Positions 36,126 through 49,046 of a stretch of 64,000 nucleotides of DNA are shown here, piece after piece. Made by a program: the position numbers and the translations under genes. The notes under the pieces are model-generated. The model saw nothing but the letters and a program-made list of their open reading frames with translations. It had not been told where the DNA came from and ran no database searches. The stretch lies in NCBI GenBank assembly GCA_034769895.1, contig CM068375.1, positions 253,497,542-253,561,541 on the forward strand, written 5' to 3'. Positions within the stretch are counted from its first letter, which is position 1. Every line of letters begins with the position of its first letter. The stretch comes from Magicicada septendecula (lineage: Eukaryota > Arthropoda > Insecta > Hemiptera > Cicadidae).

Positions 36126-36275
36126 GCATTATGCTCCTCTCACTGAATATGCGTTGTTCGTTCTTACAGAGGACAATGGACCTAACCATACTTTATTCAA
36201 CTGTGATACAATAAAACATTATAAAACATCCTCAAATCCTATAATTAAGGTAACGGGCCTTTATGTACTGTTACA
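36126..36275 (-). repeat. Element A right LTR, second part
   Basis: GCATTATGCTCC to CTGTTACA, continuing the LTR interrupted at 30108. It matches about 25505-25653 with few changes. Confidence 0.88.
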
Positions 36276-36912
36276 GTGTCATACTTCCCACTTGTTTTGC
36301 ACCACGAGGTGCGATTATTTTGGGAGGAATGTGGACAGTTGAATTACCTGTCTCATCTAAATTATAAATTTTGTTGGCATCAAACTGATCACGAGATAAA
36401 CAGGCCTTCAAATTAGTAAAAAAGTCTCCCACATTTTTTTTATTGAAGCTAGTTGAACGAGCAAGGCTCGTAGCTTCTGGCTTTCTTAAAGACAAAGTTT
36501 TGTGTCTCTGTAAAAACCCTCTCAACCACTCTTTACCAGCAATGCCTTCGTTATTCCACTTTTCAGTTTATAGATTTTTTGTTTTCTCTTGCAAACTGAC
36601 AGGCTAATATTCTTGTGTCTCTTTTAGTTAGGCCATAATGTAGCCTCGAAGCTACCTTTAATTTACAAGACTCACCTCTTCTTCTTCAGTAAAGATTTGT
36701 TTTACATTTATATTCGACTTGTACTGAAAATCCTTATCTCCTGAGGAAGTATGTGCTTTCAAGTGGCGCAGCAGTGTTGTTTTAGAGATCCCGTGATTTT
36801 TGCTGCTACTCCAATGGATAACTTCCTGACATGAACATCTTCTATAGCCTCTTTCAAACTTTGAACGTCAACAGCAGGCCTTTTCACCCCTCCTGTACTT
36901 CTGAGCATCTTT
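36276..36912 (-). pseudogene. Pogo-like transposase, N-terminal half
   Basis: From the ATG at 36908 the sense frame gives VDVQSLKEAIEDV and VRKLSIGVAAK, the N-terminal helix-turn-helix of pogo proteins. A frameshift near 36795 follows, then VASRLHYGLTKRDTRI and a CENP-B-like region ([20 protein letters not shown]). The segment with the first catalytic Asp, IYNLDETG, comes next, and the gene breaks at QVGSMT where element A was inserted. It continues at 24441. Family, strand and junction fit one gene. Confidence 0.85.
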
Positions 36913-38180
<1,268 letters not shown>

Positions 38181-38219
38181 TTTCCATAATATTAGTTCTA
38201 TTTGTATTAGAAATAAAGC

Positions 38220-38560
38220 AAGATGTTGCGAGAAGCAGGCAGGGAGAGAGAGAGACGATATTAAAATGTTTCGGGTTGAGGGTACTAGAAGTCATCGGAT
38301 ACCTGCCCTTTTTGTAAGACCAGGAAAAGGTTATTTTATGATACTGTTCATTGACATGTCTATTGTTATATAGGCTTGTGGTTTCTCCACGGATTATAAA
38401 AATAGTGGCTACATCCAGTGGCTTGAGAGGCATTTTCTTACAGAGAATGCTCACGGCCGCTAATAAATCGAGAAATGCTGATACTTATTTCAACAATTTC
38501 TTCAGTTACTAAAAGCGGTCAGTAAGGCCTTGTCGTTTTCCACATCTATGTTAATATCTT
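38220..38560 (-). repeat. Left arm of a long inverted-repeat pair
   Basis: Its reverse complement matches 42735-43065 at roughly 75% by eye (CAGTATCATAAAATAACC and ACAATAGACATGTCA are exact). Translated in the matching frame the arms share NRHVxEQYHKITFSW and RYPxTSS. Confidence 0.75.
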
Positions 38561-39269
38561 TACATATCTTTTAATTTTATTTATTTTTTAGATTTTGTCT
38601 AACTCACTTGTACGTTAGCTAAATTTATTAACTACAAATTACTGTATATTCAATTTAAAAATTGCGTGTAAAAATAATGAATAGCCGCTTAAAAATCATT
38701 AAACAATTCTCCTACAGAAAAACATTTCTCTTCAAATATATTCAATCAAATACGTCTGAAATGTACTAACAGACATTCTCCCGACTCTTCTCCGTACATC
38801 ACGCTTAATTTTGGACCATTAGTTCTCGATCGTTTGGGTGTGAACGGCAAAATTGCGAGGACATACAAAATTAAGCGAACGATTCACAGGAAAATGTATA
38901 ACCCATACATTTGGGCAGTGGCGCACCCAGGAGGGTTTTGGGGGTTAGAACCTACTGAAAATATGGTAAAAATTGTGTAATCAACGAATGTACAAATAGT
39001 AAAGCTGTAGTAATAAGATAAACTAAAATACAACGTAGGTATGCTTACCAGAAACGAATAAACTGTTCTCATGATATGTAATTGTGTTCGTACTTTTCAA
39101 AAACACCGGTTTTCATCAAAAGCATAGAGTTTACTTTATTGCTATATTTTCCGGTTTGGAGAGTGAAATGGGTCAATCTGGGTCGCCTGTCGACTTCAGT
39201 GCAAAGGAAAGTTATAGGCCTACATAGTCAGAGTCGGAAAATAATTTATAACGTGTAGGCCTACAAGTG

Positions 39270-40910
39270 TATTAAATCGGAAGATAAGGATATATCAGAA
39301 AGAAAGTTACAGGAACGGGTAGCTCAGGCGTGCGGCGTGTCTATAAATAGTGTTTCTAGAATTATCAAAGAAACATCATGGTATATGGGTGATATAAAAT
39401 CTTTCAGGACTCTCCATAAAAATGTTCAACAAATGAAATAAAAACTAATTTAAACGATTTCGACAAGTGCACCACTCGACGAATTATTCACCAAAGTCAA
39501 CCTATAGAAGGGTAAAAATTAACATTCAAAAGTAATTTAAACAATTTTAAAGAACAAATTAATTATAATGGTAGCGTTACCAGTCTGAACCACATTATTC
39601 GTCAAATGGGATTTCGACGGAAACGTGCCAAAAGCAATAGGAAACTTTTAAAAAAAAAACGTGACATTGAAATCTTAAGAGTTGATATATAAGAAAATTA
39701 CAGCAATTCAGAGAAGAATGGTAGTCCATAGTATACACAGATGAAATTTTGGTTTTCACCGTTCAAAATCGGTTACAAAAATTTGGACAGACAATGTCGA
39801 AAGTGCCTGAAAATGTCAATAAATAAATAAATTCGCCTGCAACATCATTAACAAAAAGGTAGACATGATTAACTGGTTATTGAATCATGGGATTCCTTTA
39901 GTCCATTTATGTTATAACCTGAGCTCTGTTTAATAGTTAGGCTAAACAAAATAACCCAACATTATTATTATTATTAGCGGGTGTCCTACAGTCTATGCCG
40001 CATCCCTCATTTCGATCGCCATTTCTCCCTATCTTTCCAGTCATCCTCCCTATCTTTCCAGTCATCGTCTTCAATAGCTCGACCTCTCATGCATTTCCTA
40101 ATTCCTGTTTTCCATTGTGTTGTCAGTTTTCCTTTTCTTCTCCTGTTTTGTGGAGTGTAAGTCAATGCTTTCTTTGGCCATCGCTTCTCCTCCATCCTCA
40201 TTACGTGACCATACCATAGCAACTGTCTGGATTCTATTCTTTCTGCTGTTGTAAATATGCGCCCTGTTTTCCTTCTTATATCTTCGTTTCTAACATGTTG
40301 CATTCTAGAAATATTACACGATCTTCTTAAGAAGTCCATTTCCACAGTTTCTATCATCTTTTTCTCTTTACCTGAAAGTTCCCAGCATTCGCAGCCATAA
40401 GTTAAAATGGGCTCCTAAATAGTTGTGTAGATTGTCAGTTTAGGTTGAAGTTTCATTTTGTTCGACCAAAGTAACGAGTTTAGCAAACGAATAGCCTTTT
40501 TTCCCTGTTGTATCCTATTTTTTATGTAATTCTTTGTTGTTCCATCTTCTGAAATAATAACCCAACATACTAAACTTTTAAAATAATCACTATTTCAGCA
40601 AACTATGGACATTCCATTTTACGACTTCCACCCTATCATCCGGTTCTTAATCCTAGAACTGATTTGGGCAACTGTGGAAAAGCATGTTAAAACAAAAAAA
40701 GTTTATTTTCGTAGACAGTGTTATAAACTTAGCAAAAAAGGAATTTGAGTGTATTTATCTCACACGCTGGACATCAAAATGTGACCACGTCTTGAAAATT
40801 TAAAAGATCATGTGAGATCGGACCAAAAAGTGTATAATGTAACAGATCGTTTCTAAATTAAGAAGCGATGGGATAGCAGCAGTTAAGACAATTTGAGTGA
40901 TGATAACAGT
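39270..40910 (+). pseudogene. IS630/Tc1-type (DDE_3) transposase pseudogene, split by a LINE
   Basis: Plus-strand frames give the N-terminal helix-turn-helix (KLQERVAQACGVSINSVSRI), then IIRQMGFRRKRAKSNRKLL, then DMINWLLNHGIP. After the LINE insertion comes the C-terminal DDE_3 block: HSILRLPPYHPVLNP, a one-base shift, then IWATVEKHV. Several stops and shifts are present; the region around the middle catalytic residue is degraded. It resembles multicopy insect IS630-type transposases. Dead copy. Confidence 0.7.
39963..40555 (-). pseudogene. 5'-truncated LINE ORF2 C-terminus
   Basis: The minus frame encodes the C-terminal tail common in RTE/Jockey-like LINE proteins (ILTYGCECWELSGKEKK, VEMDFLRRSCNISRM, QLLWYGHVMRM). 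At least one stop is in frame. The 3' end carries a TAA-repeat tail (plus-strand TTA repeats from 39963). A 13-bp duplication AATAACCCAACAT flanks it (39950-39962, 40556-40568), showing target-primed insertion into the IS630-type pseudogene. Confidence 0.8.
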
Positions 40911-42734
40911 GAAGGAAATTGACGTACTTATTACGGCAATAAGGTGTGGAAGAATTGACGTAATATTTGTAATTGTTTGTAAGTAATTATGTGCTATATT
41001 AATTAAATAGTTTTAGTATAATTTTTTCATTAATGTTGTCTGCCCTGTTATTCATGGTTAATTGACATCTGCTTGTTTTTAAAACACACACACACCCAGA
41101 TTCACAGCCATTTCACATTCGAGCCTGTTATTGAAGTTACTTGTACAAACAAATTAAGATGCCAGTGCAATATTGACTATATATTACTAAAGTTTTTCCT
41201 AAATCGTAACATGTCTGATAACAAAGTGTTATATACTCCAAAATATACAATGTTTGTTAATGTCTAGACTCGACTAGGAGATTATGAGAAACACTGTAAC
41301 AGACACAACATGACAAGTCACTGTTTACATAATAATTGCAGTACTAAACATTAAACGTTTTATAACTCGGTGAAATCTTTGTATGGTCCCTCTGTTGTAT
41401 CTATTGTTTGTTTCGTCTTACAAAACGTCCATTTGAATTGTTTGTCGTGTCGAAATAGAAATCAAAATCAAAACTTGTCACGTACTTGTACGTAGACTTG
41501 TCGTTCAGGGAACAGTCTAATATTCAACTGTAGCTTTTCTATTCACGTGTATTACATTGTTCCCGTCTTATCCACTCTACAATATGCGCGACTGCTTCAC
41601 GTCTGATTATTTTACTATATTATTGTATTATTATTTCAATAAAGTCACCGTCTACTCATTAAGTAATTTATGTTTCAGTCAGCACATGCAAATTACTAAG
41701 CCTTGTGATTACGTGGTTTTTACTCGTGATTCCTACAAACATTGTGTGTTGATTCTTACCTGTGCAATATTTATGTGTAAGAAGGACTCTTTTTCAGCAT
41801 TATAGGTGGCATTATAGATGGAAAATACATGAGTGAAATTCCATGAAGCAAGGATCATTTTTACTTGCACTTGCAGCATTGACTCCCAATAAGTTACGTG
41901 TTGTCGTTCCTCTAGGAAAAAAGCAAGCCCTGCTTGTTGAGAAAATAATGAGGGAAACCAAAACTGTGCACCTTGTTCGCAAGTTTTCAACCCCCCCTCG
42001 AAAAAATCCTGGGTGCCCCTCTACATTTGGGTATGTATGGGTACTCGCGAGATGTAGCCGCGCCACATATCTGCAACTATAGTGGTTCCTGGTTCTATAT
42101 TATTTAAAATTACTCGATTTAGTGTGTTTGCATCGCGTTTATCCACCACCTTTAGCAACCACTTCTTTATTCTCCTGTAAATTCCCCCAAGTACCCACCG
42201 AGTTTTGGTTATTCGGTCCCTGTTGTACTTCCTTCAAGTGAACGCACTTTCATCAATTTCAGTATCTCCCGGGCCGCCAATTTTTAAGCTGGTATCCATC
42301 ACCCAGACAGTAAGGATCTCCCTGAACTCGTTTATTAATTTTCGCGTAGTTTTCCTGTTTATGTCAGGCTCTTTTGAAATAACTGAAATTTGATATTTCA
42401 AAATCCAAGCGACTAACACACGGAATAGGCTACAGATAATGCAGGAACACACGCTTTTCCGAAAAAAGTGTTACCATGTATGTTTTTTGTAGCACAGCAA
42501 TTCCGTCTACCACATCTGAAGGTGACGTTTTTTTGTCCATTCACATTTTTAACATATTACCATCACACTTTACACATTCTATTGAAAACGGAAAAAGATT
42601 TCAATCACAAACACATTTTCTGAAACCTTTTTTTTTAATGAAACACCGAAAATTATTAACACTTTTGTATTCCATTTTAGTAAGATACGCATGTGCACAA
42701 CTCTGATGATGAATGAATGTTAAACAAAATTAAA

Positions 42735-43065
42735 TAGATTTAAAGATATAAACATAGATGTAAAAAAACGACAAGGTCTCCCTGGCCGCTTTTAGGAAGT
42801 GAAGCAATAGTTGAAACAAGTAATAACATTTATCTTTTATCATTTGCGTCATTCTCTGCATGAAAATATCGGGCTGCATGAAAAATGTCTCTCAAGCCAC
42901 TTTTGGTAGCCACATACGTTTATAACCTTTGGAGAAACCACATGCTATATGACAATAGACATGTCAGAGAACAGTATCATAAAATAACCTTTTCCTGGAT
43001 TTACAACCAGTGCAGGTATCCGGCGACTTCTAGTGCCTTCAACACAAATGTTTCTTTATAATACG
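42735..43065 (+). repeat. Right arm of the long inverted-repeat pair
   Basis: Inverse partner of 38220-38560. Together they bracket about 4.2 kb containing the hAT-like element, so they could be termini or two opposite copies of an unknown repeat. Confidence 0.7.
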
Positions 43066-43297
43066 AGTAATTATACAAGTAGTTATATAAGTGATAGGTA
43101 GGTAAATAGACAGGTAGAAAGAGAGCAAAAGAGAAAAAGAGAGACAGGGGTAGATAGAGAGAATAGTATAGATAGTGTATGTCAGTCTCAGTTATCTCAT
43201 GTTTTTTCGTTTCCCTTTGTTTTTAGTTTAAAGCGAAGGTCTTGTTTCATCGCAACTGTCACACAATCTCAGGGCACTTTATATTGTATAATACTTT

Positions 43298-45000
43298 ATA
43301 ATTTATAAAAAATGTGTTACATCGTGTTATAATCGTTTATTTAAGTACTAAGTAGGCCTGTAATGTGAGCGCTGATGTTGCTTAGTATAAGTCTGTGTAG
43401 GCCTACTTGTGCTTCGTATTAGGTTACTAATTAATGATGGCTACATGTTCATAGTAGTTATGTTATATCTAATAATGTGTATTTTATCTTTGTTCTTGCA
43501 CTACTAATGATGGTCGTAGTGGGCATAGAAGAAACATCTGGAAATTCAGTATTCAATAAATGGTGGCCTAATAGCCCGCATGATAAATGTAACACTACAG
43601 CTAATGGGAGTCTTTCAGAATACTATGTGGAGGGACACGACTATCAACTCCTCAAGCTGGATTAAAAGCTAGACTGGTAGTCCTAATAGGCCTGAAGGAC
43701 ATGAATTTAAGAACGCTTCGGTTTGTTTGTTTTTTTTTGTACAGGCGACGAACAATTTTCTTTTTCGCTAGAAAAATTTTGCGAATTACAGTGATGGTAC
43801 GGAGATCCAGAATTTGAACAATAGTGTAGAGACACCGTATCTTAAAAACAATTCTGTTCTTGTTATGGGGCAATATCTTGCTTCAATGTAAAGCAGTACC
43901 AACGACATCTTATAGGGGAAAAAAGTATGAATTGGTTTGAGGCAAAAGGGATAAATTTTCCAGAGGACGGCCTGAAGAATCAATTATTGCATTTATAGGA
44001 GACGTACAAGGCAATATTCAGTGAGTATGATGATAATTTAACTTTACTTAAGATAGTTGTGTTAGTGGTTATAATCAGAAACAGAATTATCACTGTTGCA
44101 CACCACTATAGAAAAATTATTCCGATTAGTCAGATGAGCTGAGAAGCTTGAAAGCGCAAATCGGAATAATTTTTCTGTAATGGTGTGCAACAGTGATAAT
44201 TCTGTTTGATAATTTAACTGATGAAAATGAGTGTCTTGTGCGCTAGGTTACTCCATCAATATCACTGTGAAGTCAACCCGATAGAATAAATTAATACTGA
44301 GTACCGTAATGCAACCTGTAGGCAAGAATTATTCGTATAACCTTTTGCGTATAGATTTTTCTTGTGCAATTGAAACAATAAATTACTAACGTGAAGGTCA
44401 TTGACATGAAGACATAGTCTAACAATTGTAACATACTTACAAAAATCAGTGTAACACACATTTACTCATGTTGATGAACGCAACGCAATTATTGTAATCA
44501 TCTTTTAATACGCTCTTTATTAATAAAAATAACTCCCAGCCTGATAGGTTTGCCTAAATTTTACATAATATGGTTTGTAGCATCCGCCATTTCGTTTTCC
44601 AAAATTTTATATCTTTGTTGACACTTCTAAAATCAAGACAAGTGACTTCATACCTCGTGCATCAAAACTGGTCCAGCCGTTTTAGTATTACAAGGGAACA
44701 AACTAACTAACGAGCATTACAAACTAACAAACAAAACTGTTGTACAAAAGTAATTAAATATGGTTATTTAACAGACTACAAAATTCCTTAAATGATTATA
44801 AAATACACATTATAAGATATAACATAACTATTATGAACATGCAGCCATCATTAATTAGTAACCTAATACCGAAGCACACGTAGGAATTCATAGACTTAGG
44901 CCTATATCAAGTAACATCAGCGCTGTCATTACAGGCCTACTTAGTACTTAAATAAACGATTATAACGCAATGTAACACATTTGTTATAAATTGTAAAGTA
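43298..45000. mobile_element. 1.7-kb TA-flanked element with about 190-bp terminal inverted repeats
   Basis: 43298-43488 matches the reverse complement of about 44811-45000 (AATCGTTTATTTAAGTACTA and GTATTAGGTTACTAATTAAT exact). The tips read TACTTTA and TAAAGTA, compatible with a TA duplication and a Tc1-mariner-type MITE. A 62-codon ORF at 43477-43665 starts with GTG inside the left repeat and looks hydrophobic at its N-terminus; I do not consider it a supported gene. Confidence 0.6.
44079..44207. repeat. Fold-back repeat with 49-bp arms
   Basis: 44079-44127 and 44159-44207 are inverse copies (AAACAGAATTATCACTGTTG and its complement), with a short mismatch block, around a 31-nt spacer. GATAATTTAACT occurs at 44032-44043 and 44208-44219. 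Confidence 0.8.
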
Positions 45001-45065
45001 CTCAAGTAAATTTATAAAAAATAATATAGTAGTTACCAAAAAGAAACTTATGTGAACTGTACAAA

Positions 45066-45237
45066 CTTTTTTTTTTCTTTTTTTTTCCGCTCTGGGCTTT
45101 GCGGTTGTGCGTCGCAGAGACGAACCGCTCTGTATCTGAGTTCCGAGCTACCTTCTGGAGCTCCTGCCTCGTGGTCCTGCCCAAGTAGGGCGTGTGCTCT
45201 ATAGCAGGCCGATTCTCGGCTGTTGTGCTAGCCTACA
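45066..45237 (-). mobile_element. Jockey LINE 3' UTR and A-rich tail
   Basis: GC-rich sequence after the ORF2 stop, ending on the minus strand in an A-run broken by one G (plus-strand T-rich run at 45067-45088), as for a LINE poly(A) tail. Confidence 0.75.
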
Positions 45238-47890
45238 CTAGCGCAGTATACACCGAGGGCGTTTCCACGAATCGCCTGGACGTATACGGTACCTTCCCAG
45301 CCCAGTCACAAGAGGATTGCCTGGGAACCTCGCTGCACGTGCATACAATTTTCGTGCAAGCCGCCTGAATGTGTCGTCTAAGGAGCGGACGCCAAGTCCT
45401 CTCCTTAGGAGGCGAGATGAAAAGCGACGGGGGACTTTGGCCGCTAGCCGAAGACCCCTGTCGAGGACGCTCTGCAACTTCTTTTTATGCACTGCGGCGA
45501 GGTAACCCCAGACCGGACAGGCGTAGAAAATGACCGGCAGCAGATACGCGCCGACGATCATCCTACCCAATTTCCTGGTCATGGCTGAGCTGATCAGGAG
45601 TGGAAACAGTGCGCACAGGCGAGTGGATGCTCGCTTGAGGACTGCCTGTGCGTGGGTACGCCAGGTGAGCCGACGGTCAAGATGTAATCCGAGGTACTTG
45701 ACCTCGTTGGACCAGCGCAAGTACGTTCTGCCGATACGTAGCTGCCTAACAGGGTTCTTCCGTCGCTTGAAGAATTCGACGGCTACACTCTTGGTAGCGT
45801 TGAGTTGCACTCTCCAATTTTCAGTCCAGTCCCCGAGCGTGTCGAGCTGGCGCTGCAGTCGTAGGACGGCCCTTTCCTCATGACGATCGGCCGTGTCGTC
45901 AGCGAAGAGGGCCATCTGGACTCCACGCTGTCTCGGCACGTCGTTGACGTAGATCGAGAACAGAAGGGGGCCTAGAACACTACCTTGAGGGACGCCGGCT
46001 GTGATTCGTCTCTCGGAAGAGACTGAATCGCCAACTCTCACGCAGAAGGTCCTCTCCGTCAGAAAGCTAGCAACCAGATGGAGGTAGCAGTCCGGGAGCT
46101 GGACTTCCCTAAGCTTGAGTAATAGGCCATCATGCCATACGCTGTCGAAGGCTTTTTCAACATCTAAGAAAAAGCCAACATCTAAGTTCTCTCCGACACC
46201 CGGCTTCCGTGATGCTTTCCACCAATCTCATCAGTTAATGAGTGGTCGAATGCCCCACACGAAAGCCGAATTGTTCGGGGACCAGCACGTCAAAGTTGGT
46301 TAGATGTTCTCGTACACGACGCTGTACGAGGCGCTCAAGAAACTTGGACGTAGCGGAGAGTAGGCTAATAGGCCGGAGGTTTTCAGAGCGGGTGGTATCC
46401 TTTCCCTGCTTCGGGATCATGATAACCGTCGCCTTTCGCCATTTCTTGGGAAAGTAGGCCAGTCTAAGACACGCGTTGAACAAATCAGTCAAGAATTGAA
46501 CTCCAGGCTCGGGAAGAAGTGGTAGAGCGGTGTTCGTAACACCGTCCGGGCCTGGAGCTTTACTTGGCTGAAGTTCAGCGAGCCGATCTGAGACCTCTTC
46601 CAAAGAGATGGGTTCGGGCTCCGCCGTGATCGGAAGAGACAGAAAGTCTTCCACAGCCATCTCGACTTGTTCGTCGAAGTCCCAGTCCATAGGCGGGTTG
46701 GGAGCGAACTGTCGCTCGAAACACAAGCCTAAGTATTCGGCCTTCACCTCCGGGCGACCCAGGAGTCGACCGAACGGTCCAACAATGGCGGGGAGTGGAG
46801 GTCGGCGCCTCCGTCCCGTCAATGCGGTAGGTATTCTGTACGGGTGACTTTGCGGGTCCACATCCCCCGTTCGGGCCACAGCGAGTTCCCAACAGCTACG
46901 TCGGAACGCCTTCAGACTGCCACGCAGTCATCCGGTGAGCCGATTGTATGATGCCTTATCGGCCGGATCACGGGTCCTCTGCCAACGTATCCAGAAGTAA
47001 TTCCTCTTGCGAGCGAGAAGAGAGACTTCCTCAGGGATGCGTTGGTAGTCAGGCGTGAAACCAGCTCGCGTACGTGAAGACACGCCTATAGCCGAGATGA
47101 TTGCCTCTTCGATTCCCGCAACTGCTTCGTCTAGGAGGCGAACGGAATCGAGTGGGGCCACTGGCGGCAATCTATGGCACAAGGCCGGGCCGTAGCGATC
47201 CCAATCGATGACCTTCTTCTTGTCAGAACGTGCATAGGCGTGCTGGGTAGCGACGTGGACCAAGATAGGGTTGTGGTCGGATGTCAGCTCCGTAAGTGAG
47301 AATACCTCGACCGGACAGACAACTCCTTGGGTCACCGCGATATCCAGAACATCGGGAGCCGCGTTAGGCCTTGACGGAAAGAACGTGGGTTGCGCTGGAC
47401 CAAACACCATCGCCCGGCGCGATTCAACAAAACTGAGCAAGCGCCTCCCGTTCGGAGTAGTCAGGCGACTATTCCAAACGCGATGCTTGCAATTCAGATC
47501 GCCGGCCAAAATTACCCTTCGATAGGAATTGAAGATGACGTCCAGGTCGCCGACAAGGAGTTCAGCTTGTGGGGGCTTCTATGCTGAAACCACGAGGACG
47601 CCGCCAAGAGCTCCGTGGACCTCAATGGCGGTGGCCTCTAGGTTGGTAAGCTGCGGCAAAACGACACGATGATGACCTATGGAGGTCCTCACCGCGATCG
47701 CCGTGCCGCCTCCTCGTCGGCCAACTCGGTCATCCAGATAGACCACGTAATTTGGTAATCGAAACCGGTTCGCCGGAGTCAGGTAGGTTTCAGAGAGGAG
47801 AAGTACGTCGGGTTTGAACGAACGAATTCTAGAAGGTCGGAATGCTTGGAACCGATGTTGATAGCATTCCAGGCTATGAGAGAGAGATCT
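45238..47890 (-). pseudogene. Jockey-type LINE ORF2 (endonuclease-reverse transcriptase)
   Basis: The frame runs from about 47890, overlapping the end of ORF1. The endonuclease part shows VLLLSETYLTP, AGDLNCKHRVWN, DVLDIAVTQ and SDHNPILVHV. The RT part shows PSKAPGPDGVTN, LRPISLLSATSKFLERLV, EQFGFRVGHSTTH, ITAGVPQGSVLGPLLFSIYV and catalytic FADDTA. There is no RNase H domain, as in the Jockey clade. Breaks: TAG at 47581-47579, TGA at 46930-46928, TAA at 46237-46235 in the invariant motif after GHSTTH, and one frameshift near 46197. Otherwise conservation is good, so decay is moderate. Base composition is GC-rich, unlike the surroundings. Confidence 0.88.
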
Positions 47891-49046
47891 CGTCTAAGGG
47901 CTCGGTTGATAGAAGACCTATGACTTCGCAGGCTTCCACCAAGAGCATGAATCTCTCAGATGGGTCAGCAGTTTCCAGGCGGTCTCGGATGGACCTGAAG
48001 GTGGATGCGACTTTCTTGGGGTAGTAGCCAGACAGAAAGTCGCGGACGAACTGTGCGTCATCGGATATGACGGACTGGGCGGTTTGCCTGGAAACTGAGG
48101 CCGCGTAAGAGCGACCAGGTTTTACGGCAGATCGGGTCGTGGTGGAAGCCACAGGACCAGGGGCAGACGGTTTTGAATCGGCGGCAGGAAAAGTACGCTG
48201 TTGCACTTCGTCGGACTTATTGTACCGGGGAGCAGGACTTTTCTTGGGCTGTGGGCAGGCAGGAGCTCGGGTCCGAGCATCCGGTGTGGTTATCCCTGGT
48301 TTTTTGGATTTAGTGATGCCTGCTCGCGGAGGTGGCAGTGGTGGCGAGGCTACCTCTGGTTCAGAGGCGGGAGGTGGAGGTTCCGCGGAGGTGGAGGGTT
48401 GATTCTCCGGCTCCATAACCGAGATGACGGCTACAGGGCTTGTCTCTGCTACAGAAGGAGACGCGGTTCGTTTTGGTGCCTTTGTAGGGGTTGGAGGTGG
48501 AGCCGGAGAGGGCGCGCGCCGTGCCGGTTGTGCCTTCGGTTGCGGCCTAGCCTGTGTTTTAGGCTGCCTCTGAGGTTGGGGCTGCAAAACTGGCTGCCAT
48601 GGCTTCGGGAGGGGCCCCTGCGGTTTTTGCTTCCGCAGGAGCTCCGCCTTGTAGACCGAGCAGTTAATGTTATTTGCTGCATGGCCTTGGCCACAATTAA
48701 TGCAGCGAAACGTGGTCTTGTCTGCCACAGTGCAGGCCTGAGTTGAATGTCCCTGAGAACAACGTAGACAGGCCGGGGCACTGCGACAGACGTCGGTGTG
48801 ATGGCCGAAACTCTGGCACCGGTGGCACTGCGCAAGCTTCCCCGGGGGACGACTGGATTCCACCCTGACGCGGAAGCCAAACTGCCGCGTCAGGTGGAAT
48901 ATTTTATCTGCAGCCTCGCCCTTCTCGAGCTGGAGACGGACGAGCGGGAGAGGTACTCGGGTTTCTGAGTTGGTGAACAGGCGGAAAATTGCCTGCACCG
49001 GGTACCCGAGGTCTCGGATGTAAAAACGTAACGTATTGTGTCGCAT
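47874..49046 (-). CDS. Jockey-type LINE ORF1 (Gag-like, CCHC zinc knuckles), 5'-truncated
   Basis: 390 codons without a stop. Starts within the PRE_C2HC region (LRFYIRDLGYPV, RVPLPLVRLQLEK), followed by three CCHC knuckles near residues 72-130: CHRCQSFGHHTDVC, CLRCSQGHSTQAC and CINCGQGHAANNINC. A long Pro/Ala-rich linker and a helical C-terminus follow. Homologues normally have a further N-terminal part, so the copy is cut near 49050. The protein binds element RNA in retrotransposition. The reading frame is open, but the element cannot be complete. Confidence 0.85.
   Translation of the reverse strand: MRHNTLRFYIRDLGYPVQAIFRLFTNSETRVPLPLVRLQLEKGEAADKIFHLTRQFGFRVRVESSRPPGKLAQCHRCQSFGHHTDVCRSAPACLRCSQGHSTQACTVADKTTFRCINCGQGHAANNINCSVYKAELLRKQKPQGPLPKPWQPVLQPQPQRQPKTQARPQPKAQPARRAPSPAPPPTPTKAPKRTASPSVAETSPVAVISVMEPENQPSTSAEPPPPASEPEVASPPLPPPRAGITKSKKPGITTPDARTRAPACPQPKKSPAPRYNKSDEVQQRTFPAADSKPSAPGPVASTTTRSAVKPGRSYAASVSRQTAQSVISDDAQFVRDFLSGYYPKKVASTFRSIRDRLETADPSERFMLLVEACEVIGLLSTEPLDEISLS

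Larger units (their letters stand above)
24442..36275 (-). mobile_element. LTR element A, non-autonomous, inserted in the pogo transposase
   Basis: LTRs at 24442-25653 and at 29042-30108 continuing at 36126-36275, the second being split by element B. Flanking 4-mers are ATGT (24438-24441) and GTGT (36276-36279), a target duplication with one change. Removing the element and one target copy joins the two transposase halves in frame. A tRNA-Lys PBS and a polypurine tract are present. The internal 3.4 kb carries one Gag-like or accessory frame and a non-coding region, with no pol. Confidence 0.85.
38916..42023. mobile_element. hAT-like element with 8-bp target duplication
   Basis: Left end CAGTGGCGCACCCAGG resembles hAT termini. 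The right end is a degenerate inverse (CCTGGGTGCCCCTCTA, 42008-42023). Both sides carry CATTTGGG (38908-38915, 42024-42031), an 8-bp duplication as expected for hAT. No hAT transposase was recognised. The interior holds an IS630-type pseudogene and a LINE fragment, so it is either a non-autonomous element or one with a replaced interior. Confidence 0.55.

Noticed and set aside
43477..43665. 62-codon ORF with a hydrophobic start, possible small secreted protein
   Set aside because: It starts with GTG inside the terminal repeat of a MITE-like element, has a stop shortly upstream, no recognisable family and no supporting signals.
48139..48746. Plus-strand ORFs over the Jockey ORF1
   Set aside because: Antisense of a GC-rich, Pro/Ala-rich coding region.
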